A DNA stretch of 39,940 bases from an uncultured Eubacteriaceae bacterium (lineage in GTDB: Bacteria > Bacillota > Clostridia > Lachnospirales > CAG-274): the NCBI GenBank assembly GCA_946495765.1, contig CAMMEG010000004.1:1-39940 (forward strand). The letters run 5' to 3'. The notes under the pieces are model-generated. The model did no database searches. It had not been told where the DNA came from and saw nothing but the letters and a program-made list of their open reading frames with translations. Shown one piece after another: positions 28,740 through 38,333 of this stretch. Every line of letters begins with the position of its first letter. The first letter of the stretch is position 1. Both the position numbers and the translations under genes were made by a program.

Positions 28740-29867
28740 ATGATTAACTTATTAATAGCTGGGTATCATGGATATGGAAATTGCGGAGATGAGGCAACTT
28801 TAATGGCTATGACAACAAATATTAAAGAAATGGCACCAGATGTTAATATAACTGCTATCTCTCATATTCCTGAATTAACTAAAATTGAATACAATATTAA
28901 TTCTGTGCAGAGATTTAATGCTATTGAAGTGATTAGAGCTATTGTAAAAAGTGATATCATACTATCTGGAGGAGGCACTTTAATACAAAATGGTACTAGC
29001 ACACGTTCACTTTTATACTATTTAAGCATTATAAAATTTGCAAAGCTTTTTAATAAAAAAGTAATGCTTTATTCAAATGGTATAGGACCAGTTAATGGAA
29101 ATATAAATAGAAAATTAGTAAAGCTGGTTGTAGATAATGTAGATTTGATTACTCTTAGAGAAGAGTTTTCTAAACAAGATCTTTTAGATATGGGAGTTAA
29201 AAAGCCTGATATTTATGTTACAGCAGATGCTGCATTTACCCTTAAATCTATACCAGATGATAAAGCAAGAGAATTTTTAATTAAAGAAAAGATACCTCTT
29301 GATAAAGATATTATAGGTGTGTCTGTTAGAAATTGGAATAAAGCTAAATATGGAGATAAATACATTAAAGAAGTAGCAAAAGCTTGTGATAATATGGTAA
29401 AACAAGGCAAAAATGTTCTTTTTATACCTATGGAACAACCAAAAGATATAGAAACCTCTAAAAAAGTTATGTATGAGATGAAACAAGACTCATATATTTT
29501 ACAAGAACTTTATAAACCAGACGAAATACTCGGTATAATAGGACAAATGAAGCTTATACTTGGTATGAGACTTCATACGTTGTTATTTTCAGCGTCTAAA
29601 AAAGTACCTATGATAGGGTTAATATACGACCCTAAAATAGAGTATTATCTAAATGTTTTAAATATGCCAAATGGTGGAGATGTTAGGACAGGAGATATAG
29701 ATGCAAAAAAACTTACAGCTCAAATGGAGGGTATGTTTATGGGGCTTGAAAGATATGAAGATATACTAGCCGAAAAAATAGATATACTTTTAGATAAAGC
29801 TAGACAAAATGAAATACTTTTAAATAAAGAATTTGATAAAATAAGAAAAAACAAAAATAACTATTAA
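28740..29867 (+). CDS. csaB: Polysaccharide pyruvyl transferase CsaB
   Basis: IAGYHGYGNCGDEATLMAM; SGGGTLIQNGTSTRSLLYYL; LGMRLHTLLFSA. Confidence 0.92.
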   Translation: MINLLIAGYHGYGNCGDEATLMAMTTNIKEMAPDVNITAISHIPELTKIEYNINSVQRFNAIEVIRAIVKSDIILSGGGTLIQNGTSTRSLLYYLSIIKFAKLFNKKVMLYSNGIGPVNGNINRKLVKLVVDNVDLITLREEFSKQDLLDMGVKKPDIYVTADAAFTLKSIPDDKAREFLIKEKIPLDKDIIGVSVRNWNKAKYGDKYIKEVAKACDNMVKQGKNVLFIPMEQPKDIETSKKVMYEMKQDSYILQELYKPDEILGIIGQMKLILGMRLHTLLFSASKKVPMIGLIYDPKIEYYLNVLNMPNGGDVRTGDIDAKKLTAQMEGMFMGLERYEDILAEKIDILLDKARQNEILLNKEFDKIRKNKNNY

Positions 29868-29881
29868 TAGGGGGAATAAAA

Positions 29882-30361
29882 ATGAAACAAAAAATTTTGG
29901 TTGGAATACAAATATTTTTAGCTACTTTTATTATAGCAACAGGTGTAGCTTTTGCAAACAGTCAGGCGGGGAGTTCAGAAGACCCATTAGTTGCAAAAAG
30001 CTATGTAGATGATAAAATAAATCAAGTATTAGAAGTAATAAATAGTACAGTTGGTTCTGAAAATACATCTACTAATACTAATGTACAAACTAGTGGGAAT
30101 AGTTTTAAACCTGTTTTAGTAGAAGTGGGACAAACTATATATGGAAAAGAAGGAACAGAGATTATATTAAGAAGTGGTAAAGGTAATGCTGTTGTACCTG
30201 GAGCCGAAGGCATAGCTAATATAACAAATGGATTAGAAGTAAAAGATAAAAATACTATAAATAAAAATCAGCTTCTTATAATACCTAGAGAAGATGGTAG
30301 GGGTATAAAAGTTACAGAAAAAGCATGGTTTTTAGTAAAAGGTGATTATGAAATAAAATAA
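29882..30361 (+). CDS. Secreted protein of unknown function
   Basis: Signal peptide MKQKILVGIQIFLATFIIATGVAFA-N; 159 aa; RBS AGGGGGA. Confidence 0.75.
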   Translation: MKQKILVGIQIFLATFIIATGVAFANSQAGSSEDPLVAKSYVDDKINQVLEVINSTVGSENTSTNTNVQTSGNSFKPVLVEVGQTIYGKEGTEIILRSGKGNAVVPGAEGIANITNGLEVKDKNTINKNQLLIIPREDGRGIKVTEKAWFLVKGDYEIK

Positions 30362-30374
30362 AAGGAGTTTTTAT

Positions 30375-31136
30375 ATGTCTTTTACAGTTTGCAACATATT
30401 AGGCGTTCCTATAAATAATGTAAATTTAAATGAAGCTTTAAGTTTAGTTCTTTTATATCTTGAACATAATGAAAAGAAAATCATTTTTACACCAAATCCA
30501 GAGTTTGTTATGAATGCACTTAATGATAAAGATTTTATGGAAATATTAAATAAAAGTAACCTAAATATACCAGATGGCATAGGTGTAGTAATAGGTGCTA
30601 AAATATTAGGTTATGATATAAGAGAAAGAGTAGCAGGTTTTGACTTAATACAAAGTATTTTTTCTAAAATAAAAAATACCAATAAAACAGTATATTTTTT
30701 AGGTGCTAGTGAAGAAACCATTGTAGGTGCTAAAAATATGATGGAGAAAAAATATAAAGGACTTAAAATAATTGGCACTCATAATGGATATTTTACTGAA
30801 GAAGAGGGAAATATAGTAATAGATGAAATAAATAGTCTTAGTCCGGATTTATTGTTAGTTGGTCTTGGCTCTCCTCGACAAGAAAAATGGATATACAATA
30901 ATAAAGATGGGCTTAATGTTAAAGTTATGATAGGCGTTGGTGGTAGCTTTGATGTTATGAGTGGTAATGTTAAAAGAGCCCCTAAAATTTTTATAAAAAT
31001 TAATTTAGAATGGTTTTATAGGCTTATAACACAACCTATAAGGTTTAAAAGAATGTTAAAGTTACCTTTATTTATTATTGAAGTTTTGAAATATAAAATA
31101 AAGGGTGAAAAAAATGAAAGAAATATTAAAAAATAA
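30375..31136 (+). CDS. tagA: WecG/TagA/CpsF family glycosyltransferase
   Basis: FTPNPEFVMNA; NIPDGIGVVIGAKILG; LLVGLGSPRQEKWI; GVGGSFDVMSGNVKRAP. Confidence 0.9.
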   Translation: MSFTVCNILGVPINNVNLNEALSLVLLYLEHNEKKIIFTPNPEFVMNALNDKDFMEILNKSNLNIPDGIGVVIGAKILGYDIRERVAGFDLIQSIFSKIKNTNKTVYFLGASEETIVGAKNMMEKKYKGLKIIGTHNGYFTEEEGNIVIDEINSLSPDLLLVGLGSPRQEKWIYNNKDGLNVKVMIGVGGSFDVMSGNVKRAPKIFIKINLEWFYRLITQPIRFKRMLKLPLFIIEVLKYKIKGEKNERNIKK

Positions 31137-31992
31137 AACATTTTTAAAATATCTAAATATTATCATTGGTTGTTTTTTATTGGCTATTTCTTTAAATGTA
31201 TTTCTAAAACCTAATAATTTTGTATTAGGTGGGGTAACAGGACTTGGTATTATTTTAGATAGCGTATTTCAAACAGTTTTTTCTGTACCTTTTCCTGTTT
31301 GGCTTAGTAACATTTTAATAAATATACCATTATTTTTATTAGGCTATAAGTTTTTTGGATTTAAGTTTTTAGGAAATACTATTTTTGCTACATTTTTCTT
31401 ATCTTTTGCTTTGGCTATAACAAGTTGGGTTCCTAAATTTACAGAGGACATATTATTAGCAGCTGTCTTTGGTGCTATTATAGATGGTATAGGACTTGGT
31501 TTAATTATTAAAAATAGATGTAGTACAGGTGGTACAGACCTTTTAGCTATTATAATAAACAAATTTTTAAGACATATACAAATATCTAAAATATTATTAT
31601 GTATAGATTTTACTATTATATTTATAGGTATAATTGTATTTGGAGTTAAACCTACTTTATATGCTCTTATAAGTGTATTTATTGTAAGTAAGGTTATAGG
31701 TATAGTAGTAGATGGATTTGATTTTGCAAAAGCTGTGTTTATTATTAGTGATAAATCTGAAGAAATAGGTCATAGCATATTAAATATTATTGATAGAGGA
31801 GCAACTTCTTTAGATGCTCATGGTATGTATACTAAGAATAAAAAAAATGTTATATTTTGTATTGTTAAACAAAAACAAATACCAGAATTAAAAGAAGTAG
31901 TTGGAGATATTGATGAAAATGCATTTGTTGTAATAGCTAATGTTAGTGAAGTAATAGGTAGAGGGTTTAAAGGTATTGTAGAAAATAAATAA
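31114..31992 (+). CDS. yitT: YitT family membrane protein (DUF161 + DUF2179)
   Basis: LKPNNFVLGGVTGLGIIL; RCSTGGTDLLAIIINK; C-terminal soluble domain. ATG at 31114 (RBS aaaggg) preferred over GTG 31105; overlaps the tagA-like CDS by 23 nt. Confidence 0.88.
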   Translation: MKEILKNKTFLKYLNIIIGCFLLAISLNVFLKPNNFVLGGVTGLGIILDSVFQTVFSVPFPVWLSNILINIPLFLLGYKFFGFKFLGNTIFATFFLSFALAITSWVPKFTEDILLAAVFGAIIDGIGLGLIIKNRCSTGGTDLLAIIINKFLRHIQISKILLCIDFTIIFIGIIVFGVKPTLYALISVFIVSKVIGIVVDGFDFAKAVFIISDKSEEIGHSILNIIDRGATSLDAHGMYTKNKKNVIFCIVKQKQIPELKEVVGDIDENAFVVIANVSEVIGRGFKGIVENK

Positions 31993-32022
31993 AAAGGCTA
32001 AAATTAAATTTAGCCTTTTTAT
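31993..32022. terminator. Bidirectional terminator
   Basis: AAAAGGCTAAA-ATTAAAT-TTAGCCTTTTT. Confidence 0.8.
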
Positions 32023-32025
32023 TTT

Positions 32026-32177
32026 GGTTATTTATCGTTTTTTAGTTGCAGTTAAAATATTAGCTAATAAAGTATAAAAATATTATACTTAAATAAAGAT
32101 AAAATTAATAAAAAATATCTAAAATATTATATGTATAAAATTAACGATATTAAATTTTAATAATTAGCAAATTTTGG
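32026..32177. repeat. MITE-like intergenic element, copy E2
   Basis: GGTTATTTATCGTTTTTTAGTTGCAGTTAAAATATTAGCTAATAAA matches 154-199 with one indel; TTAATAAAAAATATCTAAAATATTA matches 265-289 at 23/25. Confidence 0.5.
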
Positions 32178-32200
32178 ATACAACTAATGTTATACAACAT

Positions 32201-33010
32201 TTATTTTTTCTGATTATTTAATATAGTATCTATTGTAATATTCATTTTTTCACGCATAGTATTTTCCTCTAAAAACATAGTTGTTAAAACATCAATAATA
32301 TATATTGTAGAAAATTGTGTATTAATAAAAGAATTTTTTGTTAATAAATTTGGATTAGGTACAATAATAAAAAAATCTGAGATTAAAGAAAGGGTACTTG
32401 TAGGAAAGCTTGTAATAGATGCTACAAAGCACTTATTTTTTTTAGCTAATTTTACAGAATTTATAACATCTAATGTTTCTCCAGAACAAGAAATAGCAAT
32501 AATCAAATCATTTTCATCTACTATAGAGCTATTTATAACCATAAGATGAGAATCTGTAATAGATTGACAATGAAATCCCATTCTTATTAGTCTAAGCATA
32601 AACTCTGTACCAGTTAATCCAGAACTACCAAGACCATATATGTATATTTTTTTAGAAATTTTGATTTTATCATATAAAATTTTTAAATCATTTATATTAA
32701 CAATATTATTTGTACTAGATATAATGTCTTTATAAAACAAATGAACTTTATTTAAAGGGTCATTTTTTTGTGTATTTATAGATGATAGATTTATAGAACC
32801 TAAGCTTATTTTTAAATTAGCAAAACTATGAAGATTTAATTTTTGACAAAATCTAGTAACAGTAGCAGTAGAAACATTACAGTTTTTAGCAAAAATATTA
32901 ATATTCATATTTTGAATATATTGGGCATTTTCTAAAATATAGTCGGCTACTTTTTGTTCTTTTATAGAAAATTCAAGATATTTTAATTGTATTAGTTCTA
33001 ATGTATTCAT
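32201..33010 (-). CDS. MurR/RpiR family transcriptional regulator
   Basis: N-terminal HTH (NISTATVTRFCQKL-like: NVSTATVTRFCQKLNL) plus SIS domain (IYGLGSSGLTG, AISCSGETLDV). Confidence 0.92.
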   Translation of the reverse strand: MNTLELIQLKYLEFSIKEQKVADYILENAQYIQNMNINIFAKNCNVSTATVTRFCQKLNLHSFANLKISLGSINLSSINTQKNDPLNKVHLFYKDIISSTNNIVNINDLKILYDKIKISKKIYIYGLGSSGLTGTEFMLRLIRMGFHCQSITDSHLMVINSSIVDENDLIIAISCSGETLDVINSVKLAKKNKCFVASITSFPTSTLSLISDFFIIVPNPNLLTKNSFINTQFSTIYIIDVLTTMFLEENTMREKMNITIDTILNNQKK

Positions 33011-33147
33011 TATATATCACCAAAATTATAATTTTTTTATTAATTATATCATATTAAAAACTAAAAGTTAAGATAAAAATAATAAATGATGAATTATATG
33101 TACAATATAAACAAATATTATAAGAAAAATTGTTATAATATTAAGAC

Positions 33148-33176
33148 TTGATAAAAATGAAATTTATTATTATAAT
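33148..33176 (+). promoter_or_regulatory. SigA-type promoter of PTS-nanE
   Basis: TTGATA - 17 nt - TATAAT. Confidence 0.6.
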
Positions 33177-33186
33177 AATTATATAA

Positions 33187-33203
33187 ATGAAAATAATTTT
33201 CAT
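33187..33203. promoter_or_regulatory. Candidate RpiR-type operator
   Basis: Perfect palindrome ATGAAAAT-A-ATTTTCAT just downstream of the predicted start of transcription. Confidence 0.5.
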
Positions 33204-33247
33204 AAATTGTAAAATTTTAATAATATTAATTTTTAGGAGGGAAGAAT

Positions 33248-34744
33248 ATGTTTAAACAATTACAAAAACTAGGAAAGGCATTTATGCTGCCTATTGCAAT
33301 TTTGCCTGCAGCAGGTTTATTATTAGGTATAGGAGGAGCTTTATCTAATCCAAACACTATTAGTACATATCCATTTTTGAATATACCATTTTTACAAGGT
33401 TTATTTCAAATAATGTCAGCAGCTGGTAATATAGTATTTACTAATATTGCTCTTATTATGTGTACAGGTTTAGCTGTTGGTCTTGCTAAAAAAGATAAAG
33501 GGACAGTAGGACTTGCAGCAGTAGTAGCATTTTTAGTTATGAATGCAACAATAACATCTATGATAAGTGTTTTTGAACCAGAAGGAATAACATCAATAGA
33601 TACAGGTGTTATAGGTTCAATAGTTATAGGTTGTATAGTTGTATTTTTACATAATAGATATGGGAATATACAATTACCACAATTTTTAGGATTTTTTGGT
33701 GGTTCTAGATTTATACCAATAGTATCTTCATTTTGTGCTATATTTATAGGAGCAGTATTCTTTTTAATATGGCCACCTTTTCAAAAAGTATTAGTAGTTG
33801 TAGGTGAACAAATAGCTAATATGGGAGCTTTTGGTACATTTATATATGGTGCTTTGTTAAGACTTACAGGAGCAGTTGGTCTTCATCATACAATATATCC
33901 ATTATTTTGGTATACTGAACTTGGTGGTACTGCTATTGTATCTGGTAATGAAATTGTTGGAGCGCAAAATATATTCTTTGCAGAACTTGCTGATCCAACT
34001 CACACTGGACTTTATACTTATGGGACAAGATTTTTTGCAGGTAGATTTGACACAATGATGTTTGGTTTACCTGGTGCAGCTTTAGCTATGTATCATTGTG
34101 TGCCAAAAGAAAGAAGAAAATTAGTAGGTGGTTTATTATTTAGTGGTGCATTAACTTCATTTTTAACAGGTATAACAGAACCTTTAGAGTTTATGTTTTT
34201 ATTTGTTGCTCCGTGGTTATATGTTATACATGCAGTTTTAGATGGATTATCATTTTTCTTAGCAGATATTCTTTCAATAAGAATTGGTAATACATTTTCA
34301 GGTGGATTAATAGACTTTTTATTATTTGGTGTATTCCAAGGTAATGATAAGACTAATTGGATATATGTTATATTTATAGGTATAATTTGGTTTTTAATTT
34401 ATTATTTTATTTTTAAATTACTTATATTAAAATTTAATGTACAAACACCTGGTAGAGAAGAAGGGGAAGAGGCAGAAATAAAAGTAGAAACTAAAGGAAG
34501 TATAGCAGAAGATGCCAAAGAAGTTTTAAAGGCTCTTGGAGGTAAGGAAAATATAGAAGATTGTGATGCTTGTATAACAAGACTTCGAGTTGCAGTAAAA
34601 GATATAAGTAAGGTTGATAAGGATAGAATTAAAGAATTAGGAGCTACTGCTGTTTTTGATGTTAAAGGAGGCATACAAGCAGTATTTGGAGCAAAAGCAG
34701 ACTTAATAAAAAATAAGATAAATGAAATAATAGGAATAAATTAA
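33248..34744 (+). CDS. PTS transporter subunit EIICB, glucose/N-acetylglucosamine family
   Basis: [42 protein letters not shown] phospho-site [11 protein letters not shown]; no EIIA domain. Confidence 0.9.
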   Translation: MFKQLQKLGKAFMLPIAILPAAGLLLGIGGALSNPNTISTYPFLNIPFLQGLFQIMSAAGNIVFTNIALIMCTGLAVGLAKKDKGTVGLAAVVAFLVMNATITSMISVFEPEGITSIDTGVIGSIVIGCIVVFLHNRYGNIQLPQFLGFFGGSRFIPIVSSFCAIFIGAVFFLIWPPFQKVLVVVGEQIANMGAFGTFIYGALLRLTGAVGLHHTIYPLFWYTELGGTAIVSGNEIVGAQNIFFAELADPTHTGLYTYGTRFFAGRFDTMMFGLPGAALAMYHCVPKERRKLVGGLLFSGALTSFLTGITEPLEFMFLFVAPWLYVIHAVLDGLSFFLADILSIRIGNTFSGGLIDFLLFGVFQGNDKTNWIYVIFIGIIWFLIYYFIFKLLILKFNVQTPGREEGEEAEIKVETKGSIAEDAKEVLKALGGKENIEDCDACITRLRVAVKDISKVDKDRIKELGATAVFDVKGGIQAVFGAKADLIKNKINEIIGIN

Positions 34745-34755
34745 GAGGTGATAAT

Positions 34756-35397
34756 ATGAAAAAAGGTTTAATTGTATCTTGTCAAGCATTAGAAAATGAA
34801 CCATTACATAGTTCATTTATAATGGGTAAAATGGCATTAGCAGCATATGAAGGTGGAGCAGTTGGTATAAGAGCAAATAGTGTTAAAGATATAAAAGAAA
34901 TAAAAAACAATGTATCATTGCCTATAATAGGTATTATAAAAAAAGATTATGAAGGGCTTGTACCATATATAACTCCAACAATAAAAGAAGTAGAAGAACT
35001 TATTAATGAGGGAGTAGATATAATAGCAGTAGATGCTACTATTAGTCAAAATGAAGAATTTTTAAAAGAAATACTAGAAAAGTATAAAAATCAAAAGTTT
35101 ATGGCAGATATATCTACATATGAAGAAGGTATAAGAGCAGATAAATTAGGATTTCACTATGTAGGTACTACTCTTATAGGATATACACAACAGTCTAAAA
35201 ATGTTGAAAAATTTGAAGTATTAGAAAAACTTATAAAAGAATGTAAAAATGCAAAGGTTATAGCAGAAGGCAACTTTAATACACCAGAACAAGCTAGAAA
35301 GGCTATTGATATGGGAGCTTATGCTGTTGTTGTTGGAAGTGCAATAACAAGACCACAAATAATAACAAAAACTTTTGTAGATGCATTAAAAAATTAA
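34756..35397 (+). CDS. nanE: N-acetylmannosamine-6-phosphate 2-epimerase
   Basis: [72 protein letters not shown]. Confidence 0.95.
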   Translation: MKKGLIVSCQALENEPLHSSFIMGKMALAAYEGGAVGIRANSVKDIKEIKNNVSLPIIGIIKKDYEGLVPYITPTIKEVEELINEGVDIIAVDATISQNEEFLKEILEKYKNQKFMADISTYEEGIRADKLGFHYVGTTLIGYTQQSKNVEKFEVLEKLIKECKNAKVIAEGNFNTPEQARKAIDMGAYAVVVGSAITRPQIITKTFVDALKN

Positions 35398-35431
35398 AAA
35401 ATACCCTCACATAATTATGTGAGGGTATTTT
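35398..35431. terminator. Terminator after nanE
   Basis: AAAATACCCTCACAT-AATT-ATGTGAGGGTATTTT. Confidence 0.9.
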
Positions 35432-35485
35432 AACTATTATAATTAAGATATGACTTTATTATTAAAAATATTTATTTTTATTTTA

Positions 35486-35560
35486 GTTTTTATTGAAGAA
35501 TAATAATAGAAATAGATATTTTTTGGTATGGAGTATAAAAAAATTGATTTTATAATTATC
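35486..35560 (+). repeat. Dispersed intergenic repeat R1, copy C
   Basis: TTTTTATTGAAGAATAATAATAGAAATAGATATTTTTTGGTATGGAGTATAAAAAAATTGATTTTATAATTATC. Confidence 0.6.
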
Positions 35561-35756
35561 ATTTTTAAGCTATTTTATATCATAAAAATATATAATTTAA
35601 TGGTATATAGATAGTGTGATAAATTCACATAAATATTATAAAATTAGATGTTTATAATATAAAAAATTTACAAAAAAATAATATATAACAGATAAGAAAA
35701 TTTACAAATATACAATTATAATAAAAAATATAAGAGTTTTTTAAACATAATTACTA

Positions 35757-35785
35757 TTGATTAAAATAATTTACATAAATATAAT
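35757..35785 (+). promoter_or_regulatory. SigA-type promoter of nanA with operator-like spacer
   Basis: TTGATT - 17 nt - TATAAT; spacer contains AAAATAATTTACATAAAT (17/18 identical to 33190-33207). Confidence 0.6.
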
Positions 35786-35844
35786 AAGAATATAAATAAT
35801 TTTAATAATAAATAGTCTTATATAATGAAAAGGAGTAATTAACT

Positions 35845-36735
35845 ATGAAAAAACAAGAATTAAAAGGAATATTTAGTGCATTATTAACATCTTTTGATGA
35901 AAAAGGAAATATCAATGAAAACGGTATAAGACAAATTATAAGACATAATATTGATAAAATGAAAGTAGACGGATTATATGTTGGTGGTTCAACAGGTGAA
36001 AATTTTTTAATATCTACAGAAGAAAAGAAAAGAATATTTAAAATAGCTAAAGAAGAAGCTCAAAATGATATTAAACTTATAGCGCAAGTTGGTTCTTTAA
36101 ATATTAATGAAGCTATAGAGCTTGCTAAATATGTAACAGATTTAGGATACGATGCTATATCTGCTGTTACACCTTTTTATTATAAGTTTAATTTTGAAGA
36201 AATAAAAGATTATTATAATACAATAATAAATAGTGTAGATAACTATCTTATTATATATTCTATACCATTTTTAACAGGTGTTAATATTAGTGTAGAGCAA
36301 TTTGGCGAGTTATTTGAAAATGAAAAAATAATCGGGGTTAAATTTACAGCAGCAGATTTTTATCTTTTAGAAAGACTTAGAAAAGCATATCCAGAGCATC
36401 TTATTTTTGCAGGATTTGATGAGATGATGTTGCCAGCAACAGTATTAAATGTAGATGGAGCTATTGGATCAACATTTAATGTAAATGGTATAAGAGCAAG
36501 ACAAATTTTTGAATTAGCAAAGCAAGGTAAAATAGATGAAGCATTTAAAATACAAAATATAACAAATGATTTAATAACCGATATTTTAGGTAATGGTTTA
36601 TATCAAACTATCAAATATTTATTACAGCTACAAGGTATAGAGGCAGGTTATTGTAAAAAACCTATGTCAGTTATAACAGAGAATCAAAAAGAAAAAGCAA
36701 AAATTATGTATGAAAAATATTTAAAAGATATGTAA
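35845..36735 (+). CDS. nanA: N-acetylneuraminate lyase
   Basis: GIFSALLTSFDEKGNINENGI; GLYVGGSTGENFLIS; YSIPFLTGVN; GVKFTAADFY. Confidence 0.95.
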   Translation: MKKQELKGIFSALLTSFDEKGNINENGIRQIIRHNIDKMKVDGLYVGGSTGENFLISTEEKKRIFKIAKEEAQNDIKLIAQVGSLNINEAIELAKYVTDLGYDAISAVTPFYYKFNFEEIKDYYNTIINSVDNYLIIYSIPFLTGVNISVEQFGELFENEKIIGVKFTAADFYLLERLRKAYPEHLIFAGFDEMMLPATVLNVDGAIGSTFNVNGIRARQIFELAKQGKIDEAFKIQNITNDLITDILGNGLYQTIKYLLQLQGIEAGYCKKPMSVITENQKEKAKIMYEKYLKDM

Positions 36736-36823
36736 CTTTTAAGAGTATTAAAAGTATAGGAGATATTTAATAAGTATATATCTCCTATTGTAATTTTATA
36801 ATAATGTAAAGGAGGAGATATTA

Positions 36824-38320
36824 ATGAAGGCTAATGAACTAGGATTTACAACAATAGATTTGATTATATTAATAGTATACTTATTAGCTGTATTAGTAGC
36901 AGGTATACTTTTTTCTAAAAAAGATATGAAAGGTAAAGAATTTTTTAAAGGTGATGGAACTATACCTTGGTGGGTTACAAGTGTATCAATATTTGCAACA
37001 CTTTTAAGTCCTATATCATTTTTATCTCTACCAGGTAATTCTTATGCAGGGACATGGTTTTTGTGGTTTGCTCAGTTAGGTGTTATTATAGCTGTACCAT
37101 TAACTATAAAATTCTTTTTACCTATATATAGTAGGCTAGATATAGATACTGCTTATCATTATTTAGATATAAGATTTGGAAGTAAAGGTCTTAGAATATT
37201 AGGAGCTTTAACATTTATAATATATCAAATAGGTCGTATGTCTATAATAATGTATCTACCTTGTGTAGTATTATCAGGGCTTATGGGTATAAATGTAAAT
37301 ATTTTAATAATTGTAATGGGTGTAATAGCTATTATATATTCTTATACAGGTGGTTTAAAATCTGTATTATGGACAGATTTTATACAAGGTGCTATTTTAA
37401 TAATAGGAATAACTATTGCTTTAGTATACCTTATTAGTGGTATTGATGGTGGATTAGAAGCAATATTTAAAGAATTTACACAAAATCACAAATTTTTAGG
37501 CGAAAATGAAGTATTGTTTGAACCTAATATATTTAAAACAAGTGTATTTATTGTTTTAGTAGGAGCAGGATTTAATACATTTGCATCTTATGTGTCAAGT
37601 CAGGACATAGTACAAAGATTTACAACTACTACAGATACTAAAAAATTAAATAAAATGATGTTTGCTAACTGCTTTTTATCTTTATTTGTTGCTACAGTAT
37701 TTTATTTGATAGGAACAGGTTTAAGTGTATTTTATACACAAAATGCTCTTCCAGCTATTGCAAAACAAGATCAGATATTTGCTTCTTATATATCTTTAGA
37801 ATTGCCAGTTGGAATAACAGGTATATTATTAGCAGCTATATATGCAGCTAGCCAGTCTACATTATCAACTGGGTTAAATTCTGTAGCAACAAGTTGGGCA
37901 CTAGATATACAGCCATATATAAGTAAAAATATAGATGAACATAAACAAACAAAAATTGCACAATATATATCTCTTGGTATAGGGATTGTTACTATATGTA
38001 TAGCTATTCTTCTTGCAAATGGTGATATAAAATCTGCTTATGAAGCGTTTAATGCTTTTATGGGACTTATATTAGGTGTATTAGTAGGTATGTTTGTTTT
38101 AGGTGCATTTACTAAAAAAGCAAATGCAAAAGGAACATTTATAGGTTTTGTATTTGCTAGTATAATTATAATAATTGTTAAATATAAAATACCAGATATT
38201 TCTAGTTGGTCTTATGCTATAATATCTATACTAGTTTCTTTAATATTTGGTCTCATAGCTAGCTATATTTTTAAACCTAATAAAGAACTAGATGAAAGAG
38301 CTACAATATACTATAAATAG
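36824..38320 (+). CDS. Sodium:solute symporter (SSS), probable sialic acid transporter
   Basis: ~13 TM; SVSIFATLLSPISFLSLPGNSYAGTW; TGGLKSVLWTDFIQGAIL; ASQSTLSTGLNSVATSW; position between nanA and nanK. Confidence 0.85.
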   Translation: MKANELGFTTIDLIILIVYLLAVLVAGILFSKKDMKGKEFFKGDGTIPWWVTSVSIFATLLSPISFLSLPGNSYAGTWFLWFAQLGVIIAVPLTIKFFLPIYSRLDIDTAYHYLDIRFGSKGLRILGALTFIIYQIGRMSIIMYLPCVVLSGLMGINVNILIIVMGVIAIIYSYTGGLKSVLWTDFIQGAILIIGITIALVYLISGIDGGLEAIFKEFTQNHKFLGENEVLFEPNIFKTSVFIVLVGAGFNTFASYVSSQDIVQRFTTTTDTKKLNKMMFANCFLSLFVATVFYLIGTGLSVFYTQNALPAIAKQDQIFASYISLELPVGITGILLAAIYAASQSTLSTGLNSVATSWALDIQPYISKNIDEHKQTKIAQYISLGIGIVTICIAILLANGDIKSAYEAFNAFMGLILGVLVGMFVLGAFTKKANAKGTFIGFVFASIIIIIVKYKIPDISSWSYAIISILVSLIFGLIASYIFKPNKELDERATIYYK

Positions 38321-38333
38321 GGGGTAAATATAT

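Noticed and set aside
29213-31562. Minus-strand ORFs at 29213-29410, 29277-29486, 30022-30213, 30371-30580, 31344-31562
   Set aside because: Opposite csaB, the secreted-protein, tagA-like and yitT genes; spurious.
33876-34674. ORFs at 33876-34058 (+, other frame) and 34402-34674 (-) within the PTS gene
   Set aside because: Overlap a well-supported EIICB frame.
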